This document shows, piece by piece, positions 26,929-37,260 of a DNA stretch of 64,000 nt. The stretch is from positions 1-64,000 of the forward strand of contig NZ_JBNHEP010000170.1 of NCBI RefSeq assembly GCF_050015995.1, read 5' to 3'. The notes beneath the pieces were generated by a model. That model worked only from the letters and a program-made list of their open reading frames with translations, was not told where the DNA came from and did no database searches. The stretch is from Trichodesmium sp050015995 (GTDB lineage: Bacteria > Cyanobacteriota > Cyanobacteriia > Cyanobacteriales > Microcoleaceae). A program made the position numbers and the translations under genes. The first letter of the stretch is position 1, and the number at the start of each line of letters is the position of its first letter.

Positions 26929-28302
26929 ATGAAATCAATCAAAGGCTCGAATACACTACCCTTCTTTCGGAGACTGCAATTGGTTGTCGCTCCACTCAAT
27001 ACTCTTGAATCCTATGCCAAGAAGTATGGAGATATTTTTACAATGATAACTTCTGCAGGTGAAGTTGTATGTGTCACCAGTCCACAAGCTTTGCAGGAGA
27101 TATTGACAAAGGATAATAATAAGTATGAAGCTCCTGGTACTAAAATTTTACAACCAATATTTGGAGAATACTCAATGTTGTCCTTAGAAGGCGATCGCCA
27201 CCGCCGAGAACGCAAATTATTAATGCCACCCTTTCATGGGGACAGAATGCGGAACTATGGTGAATTAATCTGTAATATCACCAAAGAAGCAGCCAGCAAC
27301 TTAACAGTGAGTCAAACATTTATTGCCCGTAAACTGATGCAAGAAATTACGATACAGGTGATACTCCAAGCTGTGTTTGGTCTATATGATAGCCCCCGCT
27401 TATCACAAATTAAGTCAATGTTGGGAGATTTTCTTGAACTCACAGCCTCTCCACTTCGAGCTAGTTTATTATTTTTTCCCTGGTTGCAAAAGGATTTAGG
27501 TCCTTGGAGTCCTTGGGGTAAGTATCAGCGTCAACAACAAAAACTTAATGAACTCCTATATACAGAAATTGCTACTCGTCGCTCTCAACTAGATCCGAAT
27601 CGTACTGATATCCTGACTTTAATGCTATTAGCACGAGATGAAGAAGGTCAAGGTATGACAGACCAAGAAATTCGGGATGAGCTGATGACCATGTTAGTTG
27701 CAGGTCACGAAACTACTGCAACAGCTCTAGCTTGGGCAGTTTATTGGGTGCACAAACAACCACAAGTATATCAGAAATTAATGGAAGAGTTGCAAACTCT
27801 GGAAATAGATGCCGATCCCATGACAATTTTCCGTTTACCCTATCTCACAGCAGTTTGCCAGGAAACCTTACGAATATATCCGGTGGCAATTTTAACATTT
27901 CCTCGTCGGACAAAACAACCTGTTGAGTTGGAGAGTTATGACTTGGAAGCAGGTACAATAATTCAGGGTTCTATTTATTTGACTCATCATCGCGAAGATC
28001 TATATCCAGAACCAAAAAAGTTTAAGCCAGAGCGATTTTTAGAGAAGCAGTTTTCTCCTTATGAGTATTTGCCTTTTGGAGGTGGCAGTCGTCGTTGTTT
28101 GGGAATGGCATTAGCAAATTTTGAGATGCGGTTGGTATTGGCAACCTTATTATCTAATTTTGAGATGGAATTAGCAGAAAATCGACCAGTGAAACCTCAA
28201 CGTCGAGGAATAACTTTAGGACCTGCTGGTGGAGTAAAAATGTTGATGAAAGGCGAGCGCAAGCAGGTAGAAAATAAATCTCCATCCGTTGCACTTGTAT
28301 GA
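26929..28302 (+). CDS. Cytochrome P450, CYP110-like (array member 3)
   Basis: 457 residues from the ATG at 26929, chosen because MKSIKGSNTLPFFRRL lines up with member 2; a longer frame from 26842 begins inside the MITE-bearing leader. The I helix has VAGHETTATALAW, the K helix ETLR, and the haem loop YLPFGGGSRRCLGM with Cys at residue 390. It is highly similar to member 2 and to the fourth, broken copy. The leader is interrupted by the MITE at 26768-26860, which may alter expression. The next unit in the array (28399) is wrecked. Confidence 0.88.
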   Translation: MKSIKGSNTLPFFRRLQLVVAPLNTLESYAKKYGDIFTMITSAGEVVCVTSPQALQEILTKDNNKYEAPGTKILQPIFGEYSMLSLEGDRHRRERKLLMPPFHGDRMRNYGELICNITKEAASNLTVSQTFIARKLMQEITIQVILQAVFGLYDSPRLSQIKSMLGDFLELTASPLRASLLFFPWLQKDLGPWSPWGKYQRQQQKLNELLYTEIATRRSQLDPNRTDILTLMLLARDEEGQGMTDQEIRDELMTMLVAGHETTATALAWAVYWVHKQPQVYQKLMEELQTLEIDADPMTIFRLPYLTAVCQETLRIYPVAILTFPRRTKQPVELESYDLEAGTIIQGSIYLTHHREDLYPEPKKFKPERFLEKQFSPYEYLPFGGGSRRCLGMALANFEMRLVLATLLSNFEMELAENRPVKPQRRGITLGPAGGVKMLMKGERKQVENKSPSVALV

Positions 28303-28412
28303 TATGTTGTTGAGCTATATCAAGTTAACAGTAGAGTAAAATACTTGCTTACTGTTAACTTCGGCCACTCAATAGTCCAAAAATTGACCGCTAACTAACA
28401 TGAAATCATTTA

Positions 28413-28763
28413 GGCTGGAGAACCTTCAGAATATTCCTAGAAGGTAAAGCAGAAAAATATGGTCGTGATTTCAGAGTAATTAATCGTTGGGAGCCAACCA
28501 GCCAAAAATGCAGTTGTTGTGGTTTTCGTGGAGGCAAACTAGACCTTCAAGTGCGAGAGTGGGAATGCCTTAACTGTGGTGCCAAACACGATCGCGATAC
28601 CAACGCAGCAATAAATATATTAGTCGCGGGCGGGCAGTCCGAGACACTAAACGGACGTGGAGGCAAGCGTAACCCACCCCCATCCCCTCCCGGGAGGGGA
28701 GCAAGAGGGGTGGGTGCAGCAGCCAATGAGACGTCAACCCGCCGAGGAGCTACGGCTCGGTAG
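28413..28763 (+). pseudogene. TnpB C-terminal fragment inside P450 member 4
   Basis: In one frame from 28413 to the TAG at 28761-28763: GWRTFRIFLEGKAEKYGRDF, VINRWEPTSQKCSCCGF, the second zinc-finger half CLNCGAKH and DRDTNAAINIL with the RuvC-III Asp. This is the last third of TnpB of an IS200/IS605-type element; the 5' two thirds are gone. The tail (RNPPPSPPGRGARGV) is low complexity. Confidence 0.85.
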
Positions 28764-28797
28764 GAATCCCCGTGCCTTTAGGCCGGGGAGGATGTCA
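28741..28797 (+). ncRNA. IS605-type right end, likely omega-RNA 3' part
   Basis: Downstream of the tnpB stop lie two hairpins: CCGAG/CTCGG near 28743-28759 and CCCCGTGCC/GGCCGGGG at 28768-28788, then AGGATGTCAA. This is the typical right end of IS1341/IS605 elements. In active elements it is the 3' scaffold of the guide RNA that TnpB uses, with flanking DNA as the guide. Here the flank is P450 sequence. With TnpB truncated it can only be a relic or act in trans. Confidence 0.65.
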
Positions 28798-29276
28798 ACA
28801 TAGTAACTTTTTCTGGTAAAAAATTAGTGGTAGTAAACAACCCAAAAGACCTACAGGAAGTATTGACAAAAGATAACGTAAATTATTAATGCCTCCTTTT
28901 CATGGCGACAAAATGCGGAACTATGGTGAATTAATCTGTGACATCACCAAGCAAGCAGCCAGCAATTTAACAGTGGGGAAAAAATTCATTGCTCGTCAAA
29001 TGATGCAAGAAATTACGATGCAGGTAATACTACAAGCTGTGTTTGGTTTATATGATAGTCCTAGGTTATCACAAATCAAGTCAATGTTGGTAGATTGGCT
29101 AGAACTTACAGCTTCTCCGCTTCGAGCTAGTTTATTATTCTTTCCTTGGTTGCAGAAGGATTGGGGTGCTTGGAGTCCTTGGGGTCAATATCAGCGCCTA
29201 CTTCAAAAACTAGATGAACTTCTCTATACAGAAATTAACGAGCATCGCGCTCAACTAGATCCAAATCGTATGTTAA

Positions 29277-29989
29277 TTTTTCCTCTTAAAAAAATCCAAA
29301 AATTCACCAAATGCAAAAGAGAGAACCTAACGAAAACTTTATTCCAGCACCAGCAATAAATAACTGTGCTTGTAAAACTCCTGCTAAATAATAATTTTGA
29401 AGTATTTTACCACATTTTTTTCAAAAGTGCCAGATAGAAAAATTTGAAAATTTTGTCTTGTGGAGCGGAGAGCTTGGGATTCATTTCATCTGTCATCAGG
29501 TTGTATGCAAAAGTCATGTGACAAAAAAATAGATTCGTAAATTTTTCTTTGTATAGCTTGACTTCAGCAAAACTTTGTTCTAAACTCAAAAAGTGTGAGT
29601 TCTAAAGTAAGAGACTGTTTGTAAAATAAGTATTAAGAGAACATGCGAGTGACTAAAATCTAAAAGCGGTAATACTTCAAGAGATTGAAATTTGGTAGGT
29701 AGAGAAGTATTCAGTACATATATTCCTAGATTTTTAAGCGACAAATATTTGTCTTGATTTCTTCCTCCTTATTCCCTATTCCCTATTCCCTATTCCCTGT
29801 TCCCTGTTCCCTGTTCCCTGTTCCCTGTTCCCTATCTCCTTTTTATATTTCCTTTACAAACAATCTCTAAGAGATTATGAATTTAATACACATTATATTA
29901 AAATAAAAATAGATTAAAAAAAATCATTTTTTTAGAAGATAACTGAGTAGTAATAAATTTTACTAATCAGGAATATTAAAATTATTATC
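29277..29989. other. Intergenic with array-leader relic and heptamers
   Basis: The first ~40 bases are leader sequence of the P450 array. The remainder has no gene, apart from the heptamer array at 29772-29834. A short minus-strand frame at 29407-29589 has no family likeness. Confidence 0.5.
29772..29834. repeat. Heptamer tandem repeat, 9 x TTCCCTR
   Basis: Nine contiguous copies of TTCCCTA or TTCCCTG: three with A, five with G, one with A. It lies 155 bases before the giant RTX gene. The same heptamer appears as short runs at about 108, 23680, 37113 (reverse) and 50908. Confidence 0.92.
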
Positions 29990-32900
29990 ATGGTATCTAA
30001 CAAAATTCTCATGGCATCTAACCAAAAAATTATTGAATCATTGGATAGCTCTACTGCAAAAAAAACAGTAAAAGAGATAGTTTTCATAGACTCTCATGTA
30101 GATAACTATCAAGATTTCGTCACAGAAGTTTCATCAGGAACAAAAGTATTTATTATTGAACCAAATGATGATGGTGTTCAACAGATAACCAAAGTTATAA
30201 ACCAATATTCTCAAATATCATCTATACATATAATTTCTCATGGTTCTCCAGGGTGCTTATATCTAGGTAATAGTCAGTTAAATATTAATAACATTAACAA
30301 TAATTACTCCGCAGCATTAAAAAGTTGGCCTGTTACTAATATATTATTATATGGTTGTAATCTAGCTTCTGGGGATGCAGGTGCAGAATTTTTAGAAAAG
30401 TTGCACAAACTTACAGGAGCAAATATTGCAGCTTCTGGTAAAGCAACGGGTAGTTCTGCTTTGGGTGGAAACTGGGATTTAGAAGTTACAAAAGGTGAGA
30501 TAGAAGTTAGTTTACCATTCAGCGATCGGATTAAAAATCAATGGGAGCATATTCTCGATCCTTTTGAAGATCAGCCTTATTTTTTCCAAGTTATTGCAGG
30601 TCAGCTCAATGTATTCAACCCCAAGACACTTAGCTATATTGCTGTAGGGGAGACTTACGCTCCTGGATATAATGCAGCAGGATTTAATAGGCAAGACAAT
30701 TTTATTTATGGAATTGAAGGTGTAAATGGAGCGCTAGAGGATTCAGGAGATGTTATTCGTATTCATTCTGATGGAACAGTCGATAACCTATCTATTACTG
30801 TAACAGGAACAGTTCAATTAAACTCAGGGGATGTAGACGATGACAATAATTTATGGGTAAGGACAGGTAATACACAACTAACCAGAATCAATCTTGAAAC
30901 TGGAGATCAAACTCCTTTTAATCTTAGCGGACCTAGCTTATTGAATGTTGTAGATATAATCTACAACGATAATGATAACGATGAGGGACGAAAATTCTAC
31001 GGAGCTGACAGCAATGGCAATATCTATACTATAGATCCATTTGGAGGGACTATTACTGCAAGTCAAGCAGTTGATTTGCCAGAAGGCAATGCTTATGGTG
31101 CTGCTTGGACTGACAAAGAGCGGAATCTGTTCCTTAGCCGAAATAACACAGGAGAGTTGTACCGGATCAATGATTACACTACTACTAACCCGACAGCTGA
31201 ATTAATTAACACAGTAGATGATCCAACAAATCGTAACGATGGAATGTCAGATCCGCGGCAACCAGACCCAACAAATGTCTGGTTTGTCGATCCTAATTTT
31301 GACCCTAATCTTGAAAGAATTCCTGATAGTAATGATCTTTTTGATCACCAAACTACTTTTACCGAAGATACAACACCTGTAAATATAGTAGTTGCAGAGA
31401 GTGTCTCGATCTCAGATTTTCTTGGTGTAAGAGAGAATGACAATGATACTGTTCAAGGTTTTATAAGTAGGGCTAATATTACCCTGGATAATCCTCAAGA
31501 TACAGATGTATTACAGGTGGACGAAAATGCCTTACCTCCTAATATTGATGTTGTTTTTGAATCTGATGATTCTATTACTTTGGTAGATGATGGAAATCTT
31601 ACTACAACAACAGTAGATTTTGAAAATGCTCTTAAAGCTGTTACATTTAATAATACTGATGATACTCCAGACACGACTCCAAGAGAAATAGATATTCAGA
31701 TATTTGACTCCAGAAGTGAAGGAGGAAATACATCTACCGTAACAATTGATGTCATTCCTGCTAATGATGCTCCTGCTTTTGTCAACCTAGATGATACTCC
31801 CACTTATGCTGTAGGTGGTGAGGCAGTTGTTCTAGACAGTGATGCCACAATTACTGACCCAGAATTAGATGAGAGAGATAACTACAACGGTGCTACCTTA
31901 ACCTTGGCCAGAAATGGTGGAGCAAATAGTGAAGATGTATTTAGTAGTACATCAGGAGACTTAACAGAAGGTGCAGACCTAACAGTAGGTGGTACGGTTA
32001 TTGGTACAGTTACGACTAATAGTGGTGGAACATTAATACTATCATTTAATGGTAATGCTACTACAGCTTTAGTTAATCAAGCATTACAACAGATAACTTA
32101 TAGTAATACAGGTACTAGCACAGAAGCAGTAACCATTGATTACACTATTAATGATGGTAATACAGCAGATGATGACCAAGGTATAGGAGGAGCATTAGAA
32201 GGGACTGGTTCTATTACTGTTAATATTGAAGCAAATGTTCCTCCAGTAGTCAATAGCAGTGCTATTACCGTAGACGAAGCCAGTCAAGACACAGGATTAG
32301 GACTAACAGCTCCCACGGACGCAGATGGAGACACCCTAACCATCACAGTCACCGGACTGCCCACATTAGGTCAAGTCACCAAAGCAGACGGTACAGTAGT
32401 CAACAACGGAGATACATTAACATCAGAAGAACTGACAGGACTACTCTATGACGCCCCTGCAGACTACAACGGAACAGACGACCCCGGAGACTTTACCTAT
32501 AATGTTAGTGACGGTACAGAAACAGTATCCGGTAGCACAGACATAACAATTAATCCAATCAACGACCCCCCCACATTAGACTTAGACGGAGACGACAGCA
32601 GTGGAGCGACAGAGAACAACTACACAACAACCTTCACAGAAGGAACTCCAGTAGCCATAGGAGACACTGATGTAGTCATCACAGACGTAGACGACACCAA
32701 CATAGAATCAGCCACAATAACATTAACCAACCGACCAGACGGAGATACAGTAGAAAGCTTATCAGTAAATGGCACAGTACCAACAGGAATAACAGCAAGT
32801 AGTTATGACCAAGCCACAGGAACAATAACACTAACAGGAAGTGCCACACTAGCCAACTATCAGACGGCAATAGCCCAAATAGAATACAATAATACCTCAA

Positions 32901-34590
32901 CAAATCCCAACACCACAGCTCGCAGTGTAACAGTAGTAGTCAACGATGGGGATAGCGACAGCAACACAGCAACAACCACAATTAATCTTACTGCAACCAA
33001 CAGTCCTCCCACATTAGATTTAGACGGAGACGACAGCAGTGGAGCGACAGAGAACAACTACACAACAACCTTCACAGAAGGAACTCCAGTAGCCATAGGA
33101 GACACTGATGTAGTCATCACAGACGTAGACGACACCAACATAGAGTCAGCCACAATCGTATTAACCAACCGACCAGACACAGATACAGTAGAAAGCTTAT
33201 CAGTCAATGGCACACTACCAACAGGAATAACAGCAAGTAGCTATGACCAAGCAACAGGAACAATAACACTAACAGGAAGTGCCACACTAGCGGACTATCA
33301 GACAGCCATAGCTCAAATAGAATACAATAATACCTCAACAAATCCCAACACCACAGCTCGTAGCGTGACAGTAGTAGTCAACGATGGGGATAGCAACAGC
33401 AACACAGCAACAACCACAATTAATCTTACTGCAACCAACAGTCCTCCCACATTAGATTTAGACGGAGACGACAGCAGTGGAGCGACAGAGAACAACTACA
33501 CAACAACCTTCACAGAAGGAACTCCAGTAGCCATAGGAGACACTGATGTAGTCATCACAGACGTAGACGACACCAACATAGAGTCAGCCACAATCGTATT
33601 AACCAACCGACCAGACACAGATACAGTAGAAAGCTTATCAGTCAATGGCACACTACCAACAGGAATAACAGCAAGTAGCTATGACCAAGCAACAGGAACA
33701 ATAACACTAACAGGAAGTGCCACACTAGCGGACTATCAGACAGCCATAGCTCAAATAGAATACAATAATACCTCAACAAATCCCAACACCACAGCTCGTA
33801 GCGTGACAGTAGTAGTCAACGATGGTGATGACAATAGCAACACAGCAACAACCACAATAAATATTACTCCAGTCAACGAACCGCCAGTAGCAGTAGATGA
33901 TAGCATTGTCACCCCCCCTGACACAGCAGTAACATTCAACATCACCAACAACGACAGTGACAGTGACGGAACACTAGACCTAACAACAGTAGACCTAGAC
34001 CCGAGCACAACAGAAAGAGACACAACACGAACAGTAGCAGGAGAAGGAACTTACACAGTAGACGATAGTGGCAACGTAACCTTCACCCCAGAAGCCAACT
34101 TCGTAGGTACAACAACACCAATAATCTACACAGTAGCAGACAACGAAGGGGCAACTTCCAACGAAGCTAATATTAGTGTGAGGATAAATGATCCAGCAGC
34201 CAACGATGACACAGCAGAAACAAACGAAGATACACCAGTAACATTCAATATCACCGAAAACGACAGTGGCAGTGACAGCACAATAGACCCAAGCACAGTA
34301 GACCTAGACCCAAGCACAACAGACAGAGAAACAACACGAACAGTAACAGGAGAAGGAACCTACACAGTAGATGATAGTGGCAACGTCACCTTCACTCCAG
34401 TTGCAGGTTTTGTAGGTACAACAACACCAATAACCTACACAGTAGCAGACAACGAAGGGGCAACATCAAACAGTGCCAATATTACAGTTACAGTCAATAA
34501 TGTTAACCAACCCCCAGTAGCAGAAGATGACAGTGAAGAAACAGACGAAGGAACTCCCATAACCTTCAATATTACCAACAACGACAGTGA
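29990..34590 (+). CDS. Giant DUF4347/cadherin-like/RTX protein, N-terminal part up to the gap
   Basis: The N-terminus is a DUF4347 domain (residues ~25-185): IISHGSPG with His84 and LLYGCNLASG with Cys123, then AASGKATGSSALGGNWDLE. A beta-propeller-like stretch follows to ~residue 460, then many Ig/cadherin-like modules. Three of these are near-identical 146-codon copies (32570-33860), followed by ~100-residue modules with TFNITNNDSDSDG, GEGTYTVDDSGNVTFTPEA and YTVADNEGATSN. The frame runs into the 100-N gap at 34591 and certainly continues beyond it in 34693-37086, giving ~2360 codons plus the gap. Family members are secreted by type I systems and act as adhesins or surface layers; DUF4347 proteins often have such repeats. 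No transporter genes are adjacent. A second ATG at 30011 is an alternative start. Confidence 0.85.
32570..33860 (+). repeat. Three tandem 438-bp repeats within the giant gene
   Basis: Units begin at 32570, 33008 and 33446 (CCCACATTAGA), exactly 438 bases apart. Units 2 and 3 are almost identical at the DNA level, including third codon positions, while unit 1 differs at scattered sites (ACAATAACA versus ACAATCGTA). Each encodes one Ig/cadherin-like module with ESLSVNGT and GITASSYDQATGTITLTGSA. Confidence 0.93.
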
Positions 34591-34690
34591 NNNNNNNNNN
34601 NNNNNNNNNNNNNNNNNNNNNNNNNNNNNNNNNNNNNNNNNNNNNNNNNNNNNNNNNNNNNNNNNNNNNNNNNNNNNNNNNNNNNNNNNN
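34591..34690. other. Assembly gap, 100 N
   Basis: Exactly 100 N, the usual placeholder for a gap of unknown size. Both flanks carry the same sequence (GAAACAGACGAAGGAACTCC and onward to AACGACAGTGA), so the break lies in a repeat module and modules may be missing or collapsed. The frame shift across it is an artefact of the placeholder. Confidence 0.97.
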
Positions 34691-34692
34691 AA

Positions 34693-37086
34693 GAAACAGA
34701 CGAAGGAACTCCCATAACCTTCAATATTACCAACAACGACAGTGATAGCGATGGGGAACTAGACCTAACAACAGTAGACCTAGACCCAAGTACACCAGAA
34801 AGAGAAACAACAAGAACAGTAGAAGGAGAAGGAACTTACACAGTAGATGATGAAGGAAACCTCACCTTCACTCCAGAAACAGGTTTTGTCGGAACAGGAG
34901 GTATAACCTACACAGTAGCAGACAACGAAGGGGCAACATCAAACAGTGCCAATATTACAGTTACAGTCAATAATGTTAACCAACCCCCAGTAGCAGAAGA
35001 TGACAGTGAAGAAACAGACGAAGGAACTCCCATAACCTTCAATATTACCAACAACGACAGTGACAGCGATGGGGAACTAGACCTGACAACAGTAGACCTA
35101 GACCCAAGTACAACAGACAGAGAAACGACACGAACAGTAGCAGAAGAAGGAACTTACACAGTAGATGATAGTGGCAACGTAACCTTTGCTCCAGTTGCAG
35201 GTTTTGTGGGTACGGGAGGTATAACCTACACAGTAGCAGACAACGAAGGGGCAACATCCAATGAAGCCAATATAACAGTCACAGTCAATAATGTTCCAAC
35301 TCCGACTCCAACTCCAGAAAATATACCCCCAGTAGCAGAAGATGACAGTGCTGAAACCAACGAAGGAACCCCAGTCACATTCAATATCACCAATAACGAC
35401 AGTGATAGCGATGGGGAACTAGACCTGAAAACAGTAGATCTAAACCCAAATTCAAAAGAAAGGGAAACAACACGAACAATAGCAGGAGAAGGAACCTACC
35501 AAGTAGACGATAGTGGCAACGTAACCTTTACTCCAGAAGCAGATTTTGTTGGCAACACATCTATCCGCTATATAGTGGCAGACAACGATGCCGGATTCTC
35601 AAATCAAGCAAATATTCAAGTCACAGTCAACAATGTTCCAACTCCGACTCCGACTCCAACTCCAGTTCCAACACAACCACCTATAGATATTGACCTTTCA
35701 TGTCCCCCTGCTCCAACTATAGAACTTGTAAACTTACCTGCTATGCCATCTATTGTTCTCAATTCAGGTGAGTTTGAACAGGTACAATTTGGTACTGAAG
35801 GTAATGACTTTATCTTTAGTAATGGATTTAATGAAGCTGTTGATGCTTTAGGTGGTAACGATACGATAGAAGGTATTGATGGTCCTGATATCTTGTTTGG
35901 CGGTGAGGGTAATGACTCAATTTTTTCCGATCGTGGTCAAGACTTTGTAAATGGTAAGGAAGAAAATGATACCATCTTTGGAGGTAAGGAAGATGATAGT
36001 ATTCGTGGAGGTAAAGGAGACGATGAAATCTGGGGTGATATAGGCAATGATATTATCTTAGGTGAAAATGGTGATGATATTCTTTGGGGTGGTACTGCAG
36101 GTGGTACTGATAAAGACGTATTTGGTAGTGATACCATTGTCGGCGGTAGTGGTAATGACTCAATTAACGGCAACCGTAGTAATGACTTACTGATAGGTGA
36201 TATAGGATCTGATAGCATTCGTGGTGGAAAAGAAAGCGATACTATGTTCGGAGGAGAAGGTGACGATATGCTTATGGGCGAAAATGGCGATGATTTTATT
36301 GTTGCCGATCCCGTATCGAATTCTTCAGAAGCAGCTATTGGAGCAGATTCTGTTTATGGAGGTTTGGGTAATGATGTCCTAGCAGCTAGTCGTGGTGACG
36401 ATATTATGTTTGGAGGTGACGATAATGACTTCATGTATGGAGGTAAGGATAATGATTCAATGTTGGGAGAAGAAGGCAACGATACTCTCTTAGGACAGGA
36501 AGGAAATGACACAATCTTTGGTGGTAACACGACTCTAATTGAGGTTGATTTATTAGGTCAAGATTTAATTGATGGTGGTGCAGGAGATGACTTCCTCAGT
36601 GGCAACCATGCTGAAGATACTATTATTAGTGGTACTGGTAATGATACGGCACGAGGTGGTAAAGGTGATGACAACCTATATGGTGGAGCTGGAGACGATG
36701 TTCTCTTTGGAGATCAAGGCAATGACACTATCTGTGGAGATGAAGGTAATGACAGCATATTTGGTAATGCTGGTGATGATATTCTCTTTGGTGATGATGG
36801 TGACGATCTGCTAGATGGTGGGGAAGGTAACAATACATTAATTGGTGGTAGTGGTAGCGATCGCTTCGTGCTAAACCTGGATCAGGGGTTAGACTTCATT
36901 GCTGACTTCAATATTAATGAAGATTTCGTAGTTTTAGATGATGGGTTAGTTTTAGACCCACAACAGTTAACTATTGAAAACGTTGACAACAATACTCAAA
37001 TATTATTGGATAATCAACTTTTGGTTACCCTAGAAAATATTGTTATTAGTGAAGAACAAATCATAAGTCAGTTAACTAATATCTAA
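34693..37086 (+). CDS. Giant DUF4347/cadherin-like/RTX protein, C-terminal part after the gap
   Basis: Same gene as 29990-34590. From the gap edge it reads ETDEGTPITFNITNNDS, then three more Ig-like modules (PPVAEDDS, YTVADNEGATSN), Pro-Thr linkers (PTPTPTPVPTQPP), and from about 35800 to 36860 a run of RTX calcium-binding nonapeptides of the GGxGxDxIx type (GGEGNDSIFSD, GGKGDDEIWGD and many more). The end FVLNLDQGLDFIADFN, then a short beta-rich tail, is the usual C-terminal uncleaved type I secretion signal. Calcium folds the RTX part outside the cell. The first ATG after the gap (35206) is internal and not a real start. The interior of the RTX region is irregular, with divergent units. Confidence 0.88.
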   Translation, partial: ETDEGTPITFNITNNDSDSDGELDLTTVDLDPSTPERETTRTVEGEGTYTVDDEGNLTFTPETGFVGTGGITYTVADNEGATSNSANITVTVNNVNQPPVAEDDSEETDEGTPITFNITNNDSDSDGELDLTTVDLDPSTTDRETTRTVAEEGTYTVDDSGNVTFAPVAGFVGTGGITYTVADNEGATSNEANITVTVNNVPTPTPTPENIPPVAEDDSAETNEGTPVTFNITNNDSDSDGELDLKTVDLNPNSKERETTRTIAGEGTYQVDDSGNVTFTPEADFVGNTSIRYIVADNDAGFSNQANIQVTVNNVPTPTPTPTPVPTQPPIDIDLSCPPAPTIELVNLPAMPSIVLNSGEFEQVQFGTEGNDFIFSNGFNEAVDALGGNDTIEGIDGPDILFGGEGNDSIFSDRGQDFVNGKEENDTIFGGKEDDSIRGGKGDDEIWGDIGNDIILGENGDDILWGGTAGGTDKDVFGSDTIVGGSGNDSINGNRSNDLLIGDIGSDSIRGGKESDTMFGGEGDDMLMGENGDDFIVADPVSNSSEAAIGADSVYGGLGNDVLAASRGDDIMFGGDDNDFMYGGKDNDSMLGEEGNDTLLGQEGNDTIFGGNTTLIEVDLLGQDLIDGGAGDDFLSGNHAEDTIISGTGNDTARGGKGDDNLYGGAGDDVLFGDQGNDTICGDEGNDSIFGNAGDDILFGDDGDDLLDGGEGNNTLIGGSGSDRFVLNLDQGLDFIADFNINEDFVVLDDGLVLDPQQLTIENVDNNTQILLDNQLLVTLENIVISEEQIISQLTNI

Positions 37087-37093
37087 TAATTAA

Positions 37094-37197
37094 TAGACAT
37101 CTCCGGAAAAGAGGGAACAGGGAACAGGGAACAGGAAGAAAGAATAGATAATTTCTGGATGAGAATTGATTTGATTTTTAATTTTCGGAGATGTCTA
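37094..37197. mobile_element. 104-bp MITE, AGACATCTCC family, complete copy
   Basis: TAGACATCTCCGGAAAA at 37094 and TTTTCGGAGATGTCTA ending 37197 are inverted repeats differing by one base. The interior has GGGAACAGGGAACAGGGA heptamers and the AATTGATTTGATTTTTAA core. It begins 8 bases after the giant gene's stop, so it may form its transcript end hairpin. Confidence 0.85.
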
Positions 37198-37260
37198 ATA
37201 GAAGTCGCCATTACTTTTAGAACATATTGAATAACTGAAGCAACGGGATATTAATAGTCC

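Larger units (their letters stand above)
28399..29276 (+). pseudogene. P450 array member 4, destroyed
   Basis: Fragments of a fourth CYP110 gene. The first codons (ATGAAATCATT) at 28399 are cut by a tnpB fragment. Sequence resumes at 28798 (IVTFSGKK, then NNPKDLQEVLTKDN), skipping ~35 codons. It jumps about 34 codons more at 28880 with a frame change to RKLLMPPFHGDKMRNYGEL, and ends after RAQLDPNR at 29273. No I helix, K helix or haem Cys remains. After 29273 the sequence (TGTTAATTTTTCCTCTTAAA) matches the intergenic leader of the array, so the 3' half was lost by recombination onto the leader of a further unit. Confidence 0.88.

Noticed and set aside
28551..28763. Independent small zinc-finger protein
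   Set aside because: It is the in-frame continuation of a TnpB fragment starting at 28413.
32679..34317. Several minus-strand frames of Val/Leu/Ser-rich peptides
   Set aside because: Antisense readings of the Ig-like repeats, recurring with each repeat unit.
36569..36814. Plus-strand frame within the RTX region
   Set aside because: Repetitive out-of-frame reading of RTX codons, with Met/Val-rich low complexity.
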